From Caballeronia hypogeia (lineage in GTDB: Bacteria > Pseudomonadota > Gammaproteobacteria > Burkholderiales > Burkholderiaceae), in assembly GCF_001544875.2 (NCBI RefSeq), contig NZ_FCOA02000005.1, forward strand, positions 62,001 to 126,000: DNA of 64,000 nt, in the 5' to 3' direction. The position numbers were made by a program, and so were the translations under genes. This document shows positions 8,799 through 17,565 of this stretch, in pieces; within the stretch, counting starts at the first letter, position 1; the number at the start of each line of letters is the position of its first letter. Under the pieces are notes generated by a model that worked only from the letters and a program-made list of their open reading frames with translations, did not search any database and had not been told where the DNA came from.

Positions 8799-9359
8799 AT
8801 GACACGTCTTTCACCCATCGACCCGGCGCAACTTGACCCTGAGCAGCGCGCCGTCTACGACGCAATCGCAAATGGTCCACGAAAGGGCGTCAGAGGCCCG
8901 CTCGCAATCTGGCTGCATCGACCGCAACTTGCCGACCGCTCTCAAGCCTTGGGCCGCTATTGTCGGTATGACAGCAGCATCCCGGCCCGTCTCTCGGAGC
9001 TTGCCATCATGTTCATGGGCCGGTACTGGCTCGCGGAATACGAATGGGCCGCGCACAAGCCTTTCGCTCTCGAGGCCGGCGTTTCGAACGAAGTCATCGA
9101 CGCAATCCGGGATGGAAAGGCGCCTCCCTTCGCGAAACGGGATGAGGAACTGGTGTTCGCCTTTCTCACCGAACTGCATGAACAGCGCAAAGTGCCCGAC
9201 TCTCTATACCAAGAGCTGGTGAATGAAATCGGAAAGGATGGCGTAGTCGACCTCGTTGGCATTGCCGGCTACTACACGTTGATTTCGATGACCATCAAAG
9301 TGTTCGAAGTGCCGCCTCCGGAAGGCGCCACACCGGAACTCCCCCAAGAATCGAACTGA
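8799..9359 (+). CDS. carboxymuconolactone decarboxylase-like protein
   Basis: This 186-residue all-helical protein matches the CMD/AhpD fold family. The core ELAIMFMGRYW-x-x-EYEW-x-x-H (about residues 66-88) is characteristic. It lacks the CxxC redox pair of AhpD peroxidases, so it is nearer the decarboxylase-like branch. It lies 20 bases after dctA and 10 bases before the SDR gene, within the operon. It may act on a gamma-lactone or beta-keto acid intermediate. Many proteins with this annotation have no proven activity, so only the family is secure. Confidence 0.85.
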   Translation: MTRLSPIDPAQLDPEQRAVYDAIANGPRKGVRGPLAIWLHRPQLADRSQALGRYCRYDSSIPARLSELAIMFMGRYWLAEYEWAAHKPFALEAGVSNEVIDAIRDGKAPPFAKRDEELVFAFLTELHEQRKVPDSLYQELVNEIGKDGVVDLVGIAGYYTLISMTIKVFEVPPPEGATPELPQESN

Positions 9360-9369
9360 GGAACTTCAA

Positions 9370-10203
9370 GTGGAAACTTCGCAAAATCTCGTGAATGATG
9401 TGAATTCAGGACGCCTTAATGGAAAGGTCGCCATTGTCACTGGCGCAGGCTGCATCGGCTCTGGATGGGGAAACGGCCGCGCGGTTGCGGTGCTCTTCGC
9501 CCAGGCAGGCGCCCGCATCTTCGCTGTCGACAAAAATCCGGACGCGATGGAAGAAACCGTACGGCGCGTGCGCGAAGTCGGTGGCGACATCACGGCGTAC
9601 GGTTGTGACGTCACGGACTCGGACGCAGTTAAGGATATGGTCGAGGCATGTCGCGAGAAGTACGGTCGCGTCGACGTTCTGGTGAACAACGTTGGCGGCT
9701 CGGCGGCCGGCGGACCCGTGGCCCTTTCTGAAGAGGCCTGGGACGCTCAGGTTGCCTTCAATCTCAAGAGTGTCTATCTCACTTGCAAGCACGTCCTTCC
9801 CGTTATGGAAGCGCAAGGCAGCGGTTCAATCGTCAACACCGCATCGACCTCCGGTATCCGCTGGACGGGCTCGGCGCAAGTTGCCTATGCAGCCTGCAAA
9901 GCTGGCGTGATTCAACTGGGCAAGGTGGTCGCAGTCGAGTACGCGAAGAAGGGCATCCGCGTCAACACCGTGGTCCCGGGGCAACTGCACACGCCGATGG
10001 TAGAAGCGCGGCTGGCGGGTCAGCGGACAGGCGGCGACGTGGAGAAGTTGTTGGAGACCCGGGTCGCGCGCATTCCGTTGGGCTTCATGGGTGACGGCCG
10101 CGATACGGCAAACGCCGCGTTGTTCCTTGCTTCCGACGAGGCTCGGTTTGTCACCGGCACGGAAATCATCGTAGATGGCGGCATGACGGCACGGTGCGAC
10201 TGA
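9370..10203 (+). CDS. short-chain dehydrogenase/reductase
   Basis: This is a 277-residue classical SDR that oxidises or reduces an alcohol/ketone with NAD(P). The cofactor motif TGAGCIGSGWGNG starts near residue 24, NNVGG is at 106-110, and the catalytic Ser159 precedes Tyr173-x3-Lys177. Asp54 in FAVDKN at the end of the second strand suggests NAD preference. The start is GTG at 9370. Its stop overlaps the next gene's ATG (TGATG), implying translational coupling with the amidohydrolase. The family and active site are clear; the substrate is unknown. Confidence 0.9.
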   Translation: METSQNLVNDVNSGRLNGKVAIVTGAGCIGSGWGNGRAVAVLFAQAGARIFAVDKNPDAMEETVRRVREVGGDITAYGCDVTDSDAVKDMVEACREKYGRVDVLVNNVGGSAAGGPVALSEEAWDAQVAFNLKSVYLTCKHVLPVMEAQGSGSIVNTASTSGIRWTGSAQVAYAACKAGVIQLGKVVAVEYAKKGIRVNTVVPGQLHTPMVEARLAGQRTGGDVEKLLETRVARIPLGFMGDGRDTANAALFLASDEARFVTGTEIIVDGGMTARCD

Positions 10204-11030
10204 TGGACAGCCTCCACGTGAACGGTGGCCGGTGGGATTGCCACACACATATCTATGGACCGTGGGAAGATTTTCCGCTTCCAGAAGGCGCAGTGTATCG
10301 GCCCGCAGCGGCGCCGATGGCTGCACTTCTCGAAACGCATCGAAAGTTGGGCATTTCCCACGGTGTCTTGGTTCAAGCAGCCTGCTACGGGACAGACCAT
10401 TCCGCGTTACTCGACGCGATTGCCGGCACGGGGGGGCGATATAAAGGCGTAGCGCTGCTCAACGGCTCGGAAAGCGACAGTCAGTTGGAGGCGCTCCACG
10501 CCGGGGGGGTGCGCGGTATCCGATTCAATTTCATGGGACACCTCGCCGAAGGGCAGAACATAAGCGAACTCAAGGCGCTGGCGGAGCGTGTGGGCTCAAT
10601 AGGTTGGCACGTCCTGCTTCACGGCAAGCTCGGGCAGATTCTGCCCATTCTCGACAGTTGGCGGAGTTTGCGTACCACGTTGGTAATTGACCATATGTCA
10701 CGTCCCGACCCTGCTCTCGAGATGGACAGAGATGGGCTTGTGGCTCTGCGCAGATACTTTGATAACGAGTGCCGTTGGATAAAGCTCTCCGGTATCGACC
10801 GCATGATGAGTGGGTCGAACGAGCCGTGGTCCCGAGCGCTTCCTCATGTTCGGGGGTTGCTCGCGGCAGCGCCGGAGCGGGCAATCTGGGGCAGTGACTG
10901 GCCGCATCCGAACATTCAAGGCGACGTGCCGGATGATTCAAAGCTCCTCGCCTTTGTCGAAGAGGTCTGCGGCGACCCCGAGGCGGCGGATGCGGTGCTT
11001 GTCCACAATCCGCGACGGCTTTATCTGTAA
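10203..11030 (+). CDS. cytosolic amidohydrolase, 2-pyrone-4,6-dicarboxylate lactonase-like
   Basis: This 275-residue TIM-barrel metal hydrolase belongs to the amidohydrolase-2 group that includes LigI (2-pyrone-4,6-dicarboxylate lactonase) and galactarolactone-type enzymes. Visible landmarks are DCHTHIYGP with His14 and His16, VIDHM with His164, and GSDWPHP with Asp232 and His235. No signal peptide is present. It is translationally coupled to the upstream SDR, so a dehydrogenase producing a lactone that this enzyme opens is an attractive but unproven sequence. The start at ATG 10203 is chosen over GTG 10194. A second family member with a Tat-like leader is encoded at 16100 in the same gene row. 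Confidence 0.85.
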   Translation: MDSLHVNGGRWDCHTHIYGPWEDFPLPEGAVYRPAAAPMAALLETHRKLGISHGVLVQAACYGTDHSALLDAIAGTGGRYKGVALLNGSESDSQLEALHAGGVRGIRFNFMGHLAEGQNISELKALAERVGSIGWHVLLHGKLGQILPILDSWRSLRTTLVIDHMSRPDPALEMDRDGLVALRRYFDNECRWIKLSGIDRMMSGSNEPWSRALPHVRGLLAAAPERAIWGSDWPHPNIQGDVPDDSKLLAFVEEVCGDPEAADAVLVHNPRRLYL

Positions 11031-11038
11031 GGAACACC

Positions 11039-12340
11039 ATGCGCACAACGACAATTACTCAGGAGACAGCGCGCAGCGTCGAGCAACTTGCGTGCAGGAA
11101 GGCGGCTCTGCGTATCGTTCCCTTGCTGGCGTTTGCCTACTTTATCAACTACCTGGACAGGACGAACGTCGGCTTCGCCGCGCTAGCGATGAATCGCGAC
11201 CTCGGATTGACGGCGTCCCAATTCGGATTGGCTGCCGGTATCTTCTACGTCGGTTACTGCTTCTTCGAGGTTCCCAGCAATCTCGCGCTCTACCGGTTCG
11301 GTGCGCGGAGATGGCTGGCTCGAATCATGATTACGTGGGGGTTGTTCGCAGCTGCAACCAGCTTTGCGACCGGTGCGGTGAGTTACTCCCTGCTTCGCCT
11401 GCTCGCAGGCATCGGCGAGGCAGGATTCTTTCCCGGCGTCATCTTCTTCCTGACTCTGTGGTTTCCGGCGAGCTATCGCACGCAGATGATGGCGTGGTTC
11501 CTGGCAGCAGTGCCGCTGTCGTCGGTATTCAGCGGCCCGTTGTCCGTTTCGATGTTAAAGCTTGAGGGGTGGCTCGGACTGCATGGCTGGCAGTGGCTTT
11601 TCATCCTCCAGGGTCTTCCGGCGTGCGTGCTGGGCGTCCTTTGCCTCAAAGTTTTGAGGGACTCGCCGGACAAGGCGAAGTGGCTGACACCTGAAGAGCG
11701 TTTGGCTTTGCAGACCGCTGTCGAGCGAGAACGCCCGGCGAACGCAGAGAAGCACTTCATGCGCTCGCTGCTGGATTGGCGCGTGTGGCTGCTCACTGCC
11801 ATCCTGTTCAGCTACATCATCGGAATTCTCGGCATTGGCGTATGGTTGCCGACGATTTTGAAGACACACCATCTCAGTGACACGCAAATCGGGTTGTTGA
11901 CCGCACTTCCCTATGTTGTCGGGAGCGTGGGGATGCTTCTGTGGGGGAGGGTTTTGGCGCGCTCGCAACGCTACGTCAAGCATCTCGCCCTGACCTGCGG
12001 ACTGGCTGCAATTGGCTTCTTCTGTTCAGTGGTCTCGGATGAACTGGTTCCTGCGATGGTCGGCTTGACCATTGCACTGATTGGCCTCTCATCGGTGCGT
12101 ACGTGCTTCTACAGCATTCCGGCGACGTTTTTAGGAAAAGAAGCAGCAGCCGGAGGGCTGGCGTTCATCAATTCGGTCGGTAGCCTTGGCGGCCTGGTTG
12201 GCCCCTACATGGTCGGCTGGCTGAAGGACACCACGGGTTCTTTCAAGGCTGGTCTCATCGGAATGGGCGCGATGCTTGTCCTGGCGACCTTTCTGACTGT
12301 TGTTCTGCTGGTGATTATGAAGAGGAAGGACGCAAGATGA
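11039..12340 (+). CDS. MFS transporter, anion:cation symporter type
   Basis: This 433-residue, twelve-helix carrier has the ACS-family opening YFINYLDRTNVGFAA at about residues 31-45. The family includes GudP, hexuronate and phthalate transporters. A loop of about 60 residues between helices 6 and 7 carries the DSPDKAKWLTPEER stretch typical of these carriers. AGGAA precedes the ATG. Its stop overlaps the ATG of the SMP-30 gene by ATGA. With dctA it gives the operon two distinct organic-acid uptake systems, which suggests that two forms or precursors of the substrate are imported. Confidence 0.9.
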   Translation: MRTTTITQETARSVEQLACRKAALRIVPLLAFAYFINYLDRTNVGFAALAMNRDLGLTASQFGLAAGIFYVGYCFFEVPSNLALYRFGARRWLARIMITWGLFAAATSFATGAVSYSLLRLLAGIGEAGFFPGVIFFLTLWFPASYRTQMMAWFLAAVPLSSVFSGPLSVSMLKLEGWLGLHGWQWLFILQGLPACVLGVLCLKVLRDSPDKAKWLTPEERLALQTAVERERPANAEKHFMRSLLDWRVWLLTAILFSYIIGILGIGVWLPTILKTHHLSDTQIGLLTALPYVVGSVGMLLWGRVLARSQRYVKHLALTCGLAAIGFFCSVVSDELVPAMVGLTIALIGLSSVRTCFYSIPATFLGKEAAAGGLAFINSVGSLGGLVGPYMVGWLKDTTGSFKAGLIGMGAMLVLATFLTVVLLVIMKRKDAR

Positions 12341-13272
12341 ATACGTGGCAGCCAAGTTTGAGGACCCCCGACCCAGCAATTCGCATCCTGGACAAACGAT
12401 TCGAACATTACCGCCTGGCGCATGCAAAGGTCGAGCGCCTGTGGACGGGGTGCCGCTGGGCAGAGGGACCCGTGTGGTTCGGTGACGCTGGCGTGCTCTA
12501 CTGGACCGACCTGCCGAATGACCGAATCCTAAAGTGGGACGCCGCCACGCAAACGGTTTCGACGTGGCGGGCCCCGTCAAGCAAAGCGAACGGCATGACT
12601 CGCGACCGTCAAGGCCGACTCGTCGTATGTGAACATGGGACAAGGCGCGTCACTCGCACTGAATACGACTGCCGCGTCACCGTGCTCGCCGATACGTTCG
12701 AAGGGAAGCAGCTCAACTCGCCAAATGATGTCGTCGTGACACGTGACGGCTCCGTCTGGTTCACCGACCCACCGTTTGGCCTCGTGAGCGACTACATGGG
12801 GAAACCGGGGACGCCTGAGTTGCCGGCCTGTGTCTATCGGATTGACGCGCAGAGCGGTCAGGTTGAGTGTGTCGCAGACGACATCGAAGGTCCGAACGGG
12901 CTCGCTTTCTCGCCTGACGAGCGAACGCTGTATGTCGTCGCATCACGGGCTCGGCCGCGAACAATTATGGCGTTTGACGTTATTGATAACCGCAAGCTCG
13001 GGTTCGGCCGGGTCCTTATCGACGCGAAGGACGGCACTCCGGATGGCTTCAGAGTCGACGTCGACGGCAACCTCTGGTGCGGATGGGGTACCGGCAGCGA
13101 TGAGCTTGACGGCGTACGAGTCTTCGCGCCCGACGGTACGGCCATCGGACACATTGCGCTGCCTGAGCGCTGCGCAAATCTATGCTTCGGCGGAAGAGAC
13201 AACAATCGCCTGTTCATGGCATCGACGACCTCGGTGTACGCACTGTTCGTGAATACGCGTGGCGCCGTCTGA
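12337..13272 (+). CDS. SMP-30/gluconolactonase family lactonase
   Basis: This 311-residue six-bladed beta-propeller has the expected metal-site landmarks: Glu43 in WAEGPVW, Asn in NSPNDVV, and Asp in SPDERTLY and VDVDGNLW. It should hydrolyse a sugar or organic-acid lactone in the cytosol; no leader is visible. Its start overlaps the MFS stop, so it is co-translated with the carrier. Together with the LigI-like amidohydrolase it strengthens the case that the operon handles lactones. Confidence 0.9.
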   Translation: MNTWQPSLRTPDPAIRILDKRFEHYRLAHAKVERLWTGCRWAEGPVWFGDAGVLYWTDLPNDRILKWDAATQTVSTWRAPSSKANGMTRDRQGRLVVCEHGTRRVTRTEYDCRVTVLADTFEGKQLNSPNDVVVTRDGSVWFTDPPFGLVSDYMGKPGTPELPACVYRIDAQSGQVECVADDIEGPNGLAFSPDERTLYVVASRARPRTIMAFDVIDNRKLGFGRVLIDAKDGTPDGFRVDVDGNLWCGWGTGSDELDGVRVFAPDGTAIGHIALPERCANLCFGGRDNNRLFMASTTSVYALFVNTRGAV

Positions 13273-13313
13273 GCAGCATCGAATCGATAATCCACAAGGT
13301 AAGGAGACAAGCA

Positions 13314-14129
13314 ATGGCAATCGAAACAAAAAAGTGGGCTATCCGTGCATCAATCCTAGCGCTGGCTTGCGCGGCGGCGTTGAGCGGTACAGCGCACGCC
13401 GAAGATATTCACGTGCTTGCAACGGGCGCACTCTCCGCCGCGTTCAAGCAACTCGTACCCGCATTCGAACGAGATACTGGGAATCACCTTCTAATCTCCT
13501 GGGGCCCTTCCTATGGGACCTCGCCTGACGCTCTACCCATGAGAATCAAGAGCGGCGAGTCGATGGATGTCTGCTTCATGATTGGCGCCGCGCTCGACGA
13601 GCAAATCAAACAGGGAGTGTTCGTTCCGGACACAAAAACTGATATTGCCGAATCAGCAGTCGGGGTCGCGGTACGTGCCGGCATTCCAAAGCCGGACGTA
13701 TCGACGCCGGAGAAGCTGAAGCAGGCTCTGCTGTCGGCCAAGTCTGTCGCCTTTTCCGAGGGTGCGAGTGGAACCTACATTACGGGAACGCTCTTTCCAA
13801 AGCTCGGTATCGCTGAGCAGATGAAGCAGAAGAGCGTACTTATCAAAGGACGCGAACTTGTCGGGGCAGCGCTCCAGCGCGGCGACGCCGACCTGGGACT
13901 TCAGCAAATCAGCGAACTGAAAGCATTCAAGGAGATTCAGTTCGTCGGTCCGCTCCCGCGCGACGTTCAGAAGGTCAGTGTCATCTCTGCCGCAATTGCG
14001 AAGAACGCCCAACAGGCTGAAGCCGCAAAAGCCTTCATTGGGTATTTGAAGTCGAAGAATGCGGTGGCAATCTTCGACAGCACCGGACTTGAGCAACCAC
14101 AGTCGCAAGCACAGGCAACGGCGAACTAG
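13314..14129 (+). CDS. periplasmic ModA-like substrate-binding protein
   Basis: This 271-residue protein opens with a Sec signal peptide ending TAHA near residue 29. The mature part matches the molybdate/oxoanion-binding ModA-type fold: VLATGALSAAFKQL, FSEGASGTY-x-TG and the ADLGLQQISEL segment. The upstream in-frame ATG at 13182 is rejected because AAGGAGA lies directly before 13314. No permease or ATPase gene is adjacent, so it may bind a pathway carboxylate, serve a transporter encoded elsewhere, or act as a sensor. The fold is clear; the ligand is not. Confidence 0.8.
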   Translation: MAIETKKWAIRASILALACAAALSGTAHAEDIHVLATGALSAAFKQLVPAFERDTGNHLLISWGPSYGTSPDALPMRIKSGESMDVCFMIGAALDEQIKQGVFVPDTKTDIAESAVGVAVRAGIPKPDVSTPEKLKQALLSAKSVAFSEGASGTYITGTLFPKLGIAEQMKQKSVLIKGRELVGAALQRGDADLGLQQISELKAFKEIQFVGPLPRDVQKVSVISAAIAKNAQQAEAAKAFIGYLKSKNAVAIFDSTGLEQPQSQAQATAN

Positions 14130-14202
14130 AGCGGCAGAGCAACGGGCCGTTGGAATCCACGTAACAAGATAAGTACAACTACTAGAAATAGGAGATAACA
14201 TC

Positions 14203-15078
14203 ATGAATGTAAGAGGGCATCTCATTGCTCTTGCGTGTACGTGTCTTGCATTCGGGTGCGCTTCTCACTTGCCGTCGAGCGCTGCACCCGAGCACCTGGT
14301 AACTAAGCACGGAACCGTAACAATTGAGACTATCCGTCAAGGTAAGGGGCCGGTAATTGTCCTTTTGCCGTCCCTTGGAAGGGGAGCGGCAGACTTTGAT
14401 GAAGTCGCTGCATACCTCGAGCGTGACGGCTTTACGGTGTTGAGGCCTCAGCCCAGAGGTATCGGCGCGAGCGTAGGCCCTCTCACTAACGTCGATATGC
14501 ACGACTTTGCTGCCGACGTCGCCTCAGTTCTGGATGAGCAAAAGACGGGCTCGGTCGTCGTCGTCGGGCATGCGTGGGGAAGTCAACCAGGCCGCATGTT
14601 GGCGGTGGACCGTCCGGACCTCGTTCGGGGATTGGTCATGGCGGCCGCGTCGGCTGGAAAACTACCTCCCGGTTCAAACGAGAAACCGTACGGAAGGCTT
14701 CGGGACGCGATTGACGGGTCCGGGAATCTCTCACTACCGGAGGCGCAGCGGCTGAAATATCTGCAGCAAGCGTTCTTCGCGCCGGGGCATGACGCTCGAC
14801 CCTGGTTGAGGGGTTGGTACCCGGCAACTCATGAAGCCGAAGCGCATGCGAGAAATGTCACTCCGGTGGATGCGTATTTCGCAGGTGGGACGGTTCCGAT
14901 TCTTGACCTCCAAGGTCAATACGACGCTGTTGTCGTCCCCAATGTTTTCAAGCCGATGTTGGGGGACCGCGTGACAGTGGAGGTGGTCGCGAACGCAGCC
15001 CATGCAATGGCTCCTGAGCAACCGCAGGCAATGAGCGACGCCATCGCGCGCTTTGCACACCAGATGTACAGGCAGTAG
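14203..15078 (+). CDS. lipoprotein alpha/beta-hydrolase lacking the nucleophile serine
   Basis: This 291-residue protein has a lipoprotein leader with lipobox LAFGC (Cys19), then an alpha/beta-hydrolase fold. The nucleophile elbow, normally G-x-S-x-G, reads G-H-A-W-G at 122-126, so alanine occupies the nucleophile position. The acid candidate Asp241 and His267 are retained. The downstream gene is a close paralogue with the same substitution. It may be a binding protein or use another chemistry, and classical serine-esterase activity is unlikely. AGGAGA precedes the ATG. It sits inside the catabolic gene row, so an envelope role with the pathway substrate is plausible. Confidence 0.85.
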   Translation: MNVRGHLIALACTCLAFGCASHLPSSAAPEHLVTKHGTVTIETIRQGKGPVIVLLPSLGRGAADFDEVAAYLERDGFTVLRPQPRGIGASVGPLTNVDMHDFAADVASVLDEQKTGSVVVVGHAWGSQPGRMLAVDRPDLVRGLVMAAASAGKLPPGSNEKPYGRLRDAIDGSGNLSLPEAQRLKYLQQAFFAPGHDARPWLRGWYPATHEAEAHARNVTPVDAYFAGGTVPILDLQGQYDAVVVPNVFKPMLGDRVTVEVVANAAHAMAPEQPQAMSDAIARFAHQMYRQ

Positions 15079-15133
15079 GCGGCAGCTGATACTAACGAAT
15101 CAGCTTTGTGAAATAGGTCAAGGAATCGCTCTC

Positions 15134-16015
15134 ATGAAATTCTCGAAAGGTGGTCTCGCAGCAATCATTCTCTCCGTGTCTGTAAGCGGCTTTGCGGCAG
15201 CCGGCGGTGCAAACATCACTGACGACGTTGTCAAACATGGAAGTGTTCAGATTGAGGTGCTGAGCCAAGGCAAGGGACCGACCATCGTTATGCTTCCATC
15301 CCTGGGACGCTCGGTGCGCGACTACGACCAGGTGGCGCAATATCTCGTCGCGGATGGGTTCCGTGTGCTGCGCCCGGAGCCTCGCGGTGTTGGCAAGAGC
15401 AAAGGACCGATGGAAAACCTCAGCGTTCACGATTTTGCGTCTGATGTCGCGATGGTCATCGATGAAAAGAAGGCTGGCCCGGTCGTCGTGGTCGGGCACG
15501 CGTGGGGTAATTTCGCCGCACGTCAATTGGCTGCCGACCGCCCAGACCTTGTGAAGGGGGGCGTGGTGGCGGCCGCCTCGGCAGGCAAAGTTCCGCCTGG
15601 TTCGACAGAAAAGCCTATCAACGCGGAAATGCGCAAGGCGATTGATGGTGCTGGAGACCTCGAGCTTCCCGAAGCACAACGGCTGCAGTATCTAAAGGAA
15701 GCCTTCTTCGCACCTGGGAACGACCCCAGCGTGTGGCTCGGCGGCTGGCATCCTGAGACCCACGAAGCAGAGGGACATGCGCGTAACACTACTCCTGTTG
15801 ACGACTACTTCGCAGCCGGCGCTGCACCGATTCTCGACCTGCAAGGAGAGAACGACGCGGTGGCACCTCGCCGGTTCTCGCAAGTACTCAAGAACATGCT
15901 CGGAGACCGAGTGACTGTCGTGGTGTTACCCAACGCAGGTCATGCCATGGCGCCGGAGCAGCCGAAAGCGATGGCCGACGCCATTTCGACTTTTGCGAAG
16001 CGAGTCAACCAGTAA
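15134..16015 (+). CDS. exported alpha/beta-hydrolase paralogue lacking the nucleophile serine
   Basis: This 293-residue protein is a tandem duplicate of the preceding gene (shared VTKHG/VKHG start, LPSLGR, RG-x-G, ASAGK-x-PPGS, AMAPEQP). It has an N-terminal Sec-type leader ending around AAAGGA (no lipobox Cys), so it should be periplasmic rather than lipid-anchored. The elbow reads G-H-A-W-G at 121-125 with Ala123 where Ser, Cys or Asp is expected. Asp241 and His270 of a triad remain. The start at 15134 is chosen because the sequence before it is not protein-like and the leader begins there. Confidence 0.85.
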   Translation: MKFSKGGLAAIILSVSVSGFAAAGGANITDDVVKHGSVQIEVLSQGKGPTIVMLPSLGRSVRDYDQVAQYLVADGFRVLRPEPRGVGKSKGPMENLSVHDFASDVAMVIDEKKAGPVVVVGHAWGNFAARQLAADRPDLVKGGVVAAASAGKVPPGSTEKPINAEMRKAIDGAGDLELPEAQRLQYLKEAFFAPGNDPSVWLGGWHPETHEAEGHARNTTPVDDYFAAGAAPILDLQGENDAVAPRRFSQVLKNMLGDRVTVVVLPNAGHAMAPEQPKAMADAISTFAKRVNQ

Positions 16016-16034
16016 TTGATTCCTTGATGTTCGG

Positions 16035-16068
16035 GCGGCGGAGCGTGCAGTGCGGCCGCTCCGTCCGC
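16035..16068 (+). promoter_or_regulatory. stable stem-loop between operon genes
   Basis: GCGG-CGGAGCG (16035-16045) pairs with CGCTCCG-T-CCGC (16057-16068) with one bulged base and an 11-base loop. No T tract follows, so it is not a classical intrinsic terminator. It may stabilise or attenuate the operon mRNA between the second hydrolase and the last amidohydrolase. Confidence 0.4.
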
Positions 16069-16099
16069 AAGCGCAGTCAACACCTTTTACGGCACAGAC

Positions 16100-17080
16100 A
16101 TGGATTCGAAGGTTTCAACGGCTGGTGACGCGTTTGATGCGCGGCGTCGGGCGCTCACATTAGCTTTGGCTGCTGGCGGCATGGTCAGCTGGTGGCGGAC
16201 ACCCGCTGCTCGGGCCGCAGAGAAGGTTTCATTCTCGAATTCAAGCGGCAGCGAGAATGCGTCATTGAAAGCGCCAACAATGGCATGCGACGCGCATATT
16301 CACATCTACGACGATAGGTTCCCAATCGTTAATGCGAACGCCACGCTTCCACGCCAGGCGACGGTTGACGATTACCGGAAGATTCAAAGCCGACTCGGCA
16401 CGACGCGCACGGTAATCGTTCAGCCTGCAAACTACGGAACAGACAACCGCGTCACTTTGGACGCAATTTCAAAACTCGGGGCGGACAAGACACGTGGTAT
16501 TGCCGTCGTTTCTTCCGACATCTCGGACGACGAACTTCTTGCGTTACATCAGGGCGGAATTCGCGGCGTTCGATTTTCCCTCTTCGAGCCCAAGAATGCT
16601 GTCACTCGGGCCGACATGATTGAACCAGTCGCACGAAGAATCCAGGACCTGGGTTGGCATATACAGCTCCAAATGCGCTCGGACCTCATTATCGAAAACG
16701 CCGAAATGTTGAATCGGTTGCCGTGTCCGGTAGTCTTTGACCACATGGCGCGGTTGCCGCGAACTGAGTCAGGGCGCGATGCATACAACGTCATCCGTGG
16801 GATGCTGGACCAGGGGCGTACGTGGGTGAAGGTGTCCGCCGCTTACCTGAATACAAAGGTTGGACCGCCGAGCTATGAAGACGCGAAGAACATGGCTCGG
16901 TCGTACATTGCGGTGGCTCCCGAACGGGTCGTCTGGGGCAGTGATTGGCCGCATCCAACCGAGAAGACGAGCAAACCGGACGACGCACAACTCCTCGATT
17001 TGCTGGCTGCATCCGCTCCCGATACCGCGACTCAACATCGCGTTCTTGTCGACAATCCCGCGACTCTCTACGGCTTCTGA
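16100..17080 (+). CDS. Tat-type exported amidohydrolase, LigI-like
   Basis: This 326-residue protein begins with a twin-arginine-like leader (RRRALT at 15-20, a hydrophobic stretch to about 35, AARAA before the mature part). The amidohydrolase barrel follows, with His66 and His68 in DAHIHIYD, His215 in FDHM, and Asp282 in GSDWPHP. It is a homologue of the cytosolic enzyme at 10203. Export would let the cell open a lactone or pyrone outside before uptake by one of the operon's carriers; this is inference. It is the last recognisable gene of the rightward catabolic row. Confidence 0.85.
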   Translation: MDSKVSTAGDAFDARRRALTLALAAGGMVSWWRTPAARAAEKVSFSNSSGSENASLKAPTMACDAHIHIYDDRFPIVNANATLPRQATVDDYRKIQSRLGTTRTVIVQPANYGTDNRVTLDAISKLGADKTRGIAVVSSDISDDELLALHQGGIRGVRFSLFEPKNAVTRADMIEPVARRIQDLGWHIQLQMRSDLIIENAEMLNRLPCPVVFDHMARLPRTESGRDAYNVIRGMLDQGRTWVKVSAAYLNTKVGPPSYEDAKNMARSYIAVAPERVVWGSDWPHPTEKTSKPDDAQLLDLLAASAPDTATQHRVLVDNPATLYGF

Positions 17081-17160
17081 GCGTTCAGCTCTACGGGAAT
17101 GCAAAAACCGGCTCATACTTGTGTCATCACGCAACGTGACGACATCAGGAGGGCCAAGTC

Positions 17161-17364
17161 ATGAGTAAGGCTGGCGGAAGCGGTGGCGGCAGGACTGCTG
17201 GCAGTAGTAGCAAATCCAGCGGAGGGCGCAGCGGGGCCTCGCAAAGCAGCTCAACCGGGCGAGGCAGACCATCGACCGGCTTCCCAGGAGGGAACCGGCC
17301 AAGCACGACCGGAAATCCCTCGGGCGGAGGCCGCGGCAACGCACCGGCGTCAGGCGGGAAGTAG
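17161..17364 (+). CDS. small Gly/Ser-rich low-complexity protein
   Basis: The 67-residue product is almost entirely Gly, Ser, Arg, Thr and Pro, with no hydrophobic core, membrane segment or leader. It has a strong ribosome-binding site (AGGAGG about 9 bases before the ATG), which is the main support for translation. Such composition implies intrinsic disorder. No function can be assigned, and the opposite-strand Leu/Pro-rich frame is judged a shadow. Confidence 0.5.
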   Translation: MSKAGGSGGGRTAGSSSKSSGGRSGASQSSSTGRGRPSTGFPGGNRPSTTGNPSGGGRGNAPASGGK

Positions 17365-17565
17365 GGAGTGGAGAATCGGCCGAGCATTTCGTCGCACGAC
17401 CTCGAACACCAGATAGTTCGCGTCTTCCCGACGCGAACTGAAACAATCCCAGAAGCGGCCTATTCCCGCTCTTGGTGATTGTATTTCGCAGTTTGCGCGT
17501 CCCCGCATCTCGGCATCGCCCAAAGAACTGTCATCGCAAACGTGACCCAGGACGCCAGCACAATT
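17365..17565. other. gap between the rightward catabolic block and the hipA block
   Basis: Two hundred bases separate convergent genes. I see no confident terminator or small gene. Confidence 0.4.

Noticed and set aside
13182..13313. N-terminal extension of the ModA-like protein
   Set aside because: AAGGAGA and a signal peptide start at 13314; the extension overlaps the SMP-30 gene.
17145..17387. Leu/Pro-rich minus-strand frame over the Gly/Ser-rich gene
   Set aside because: It is the antisense of a low-complexity gene that has a strong ribosome-binding site on the plus strand.
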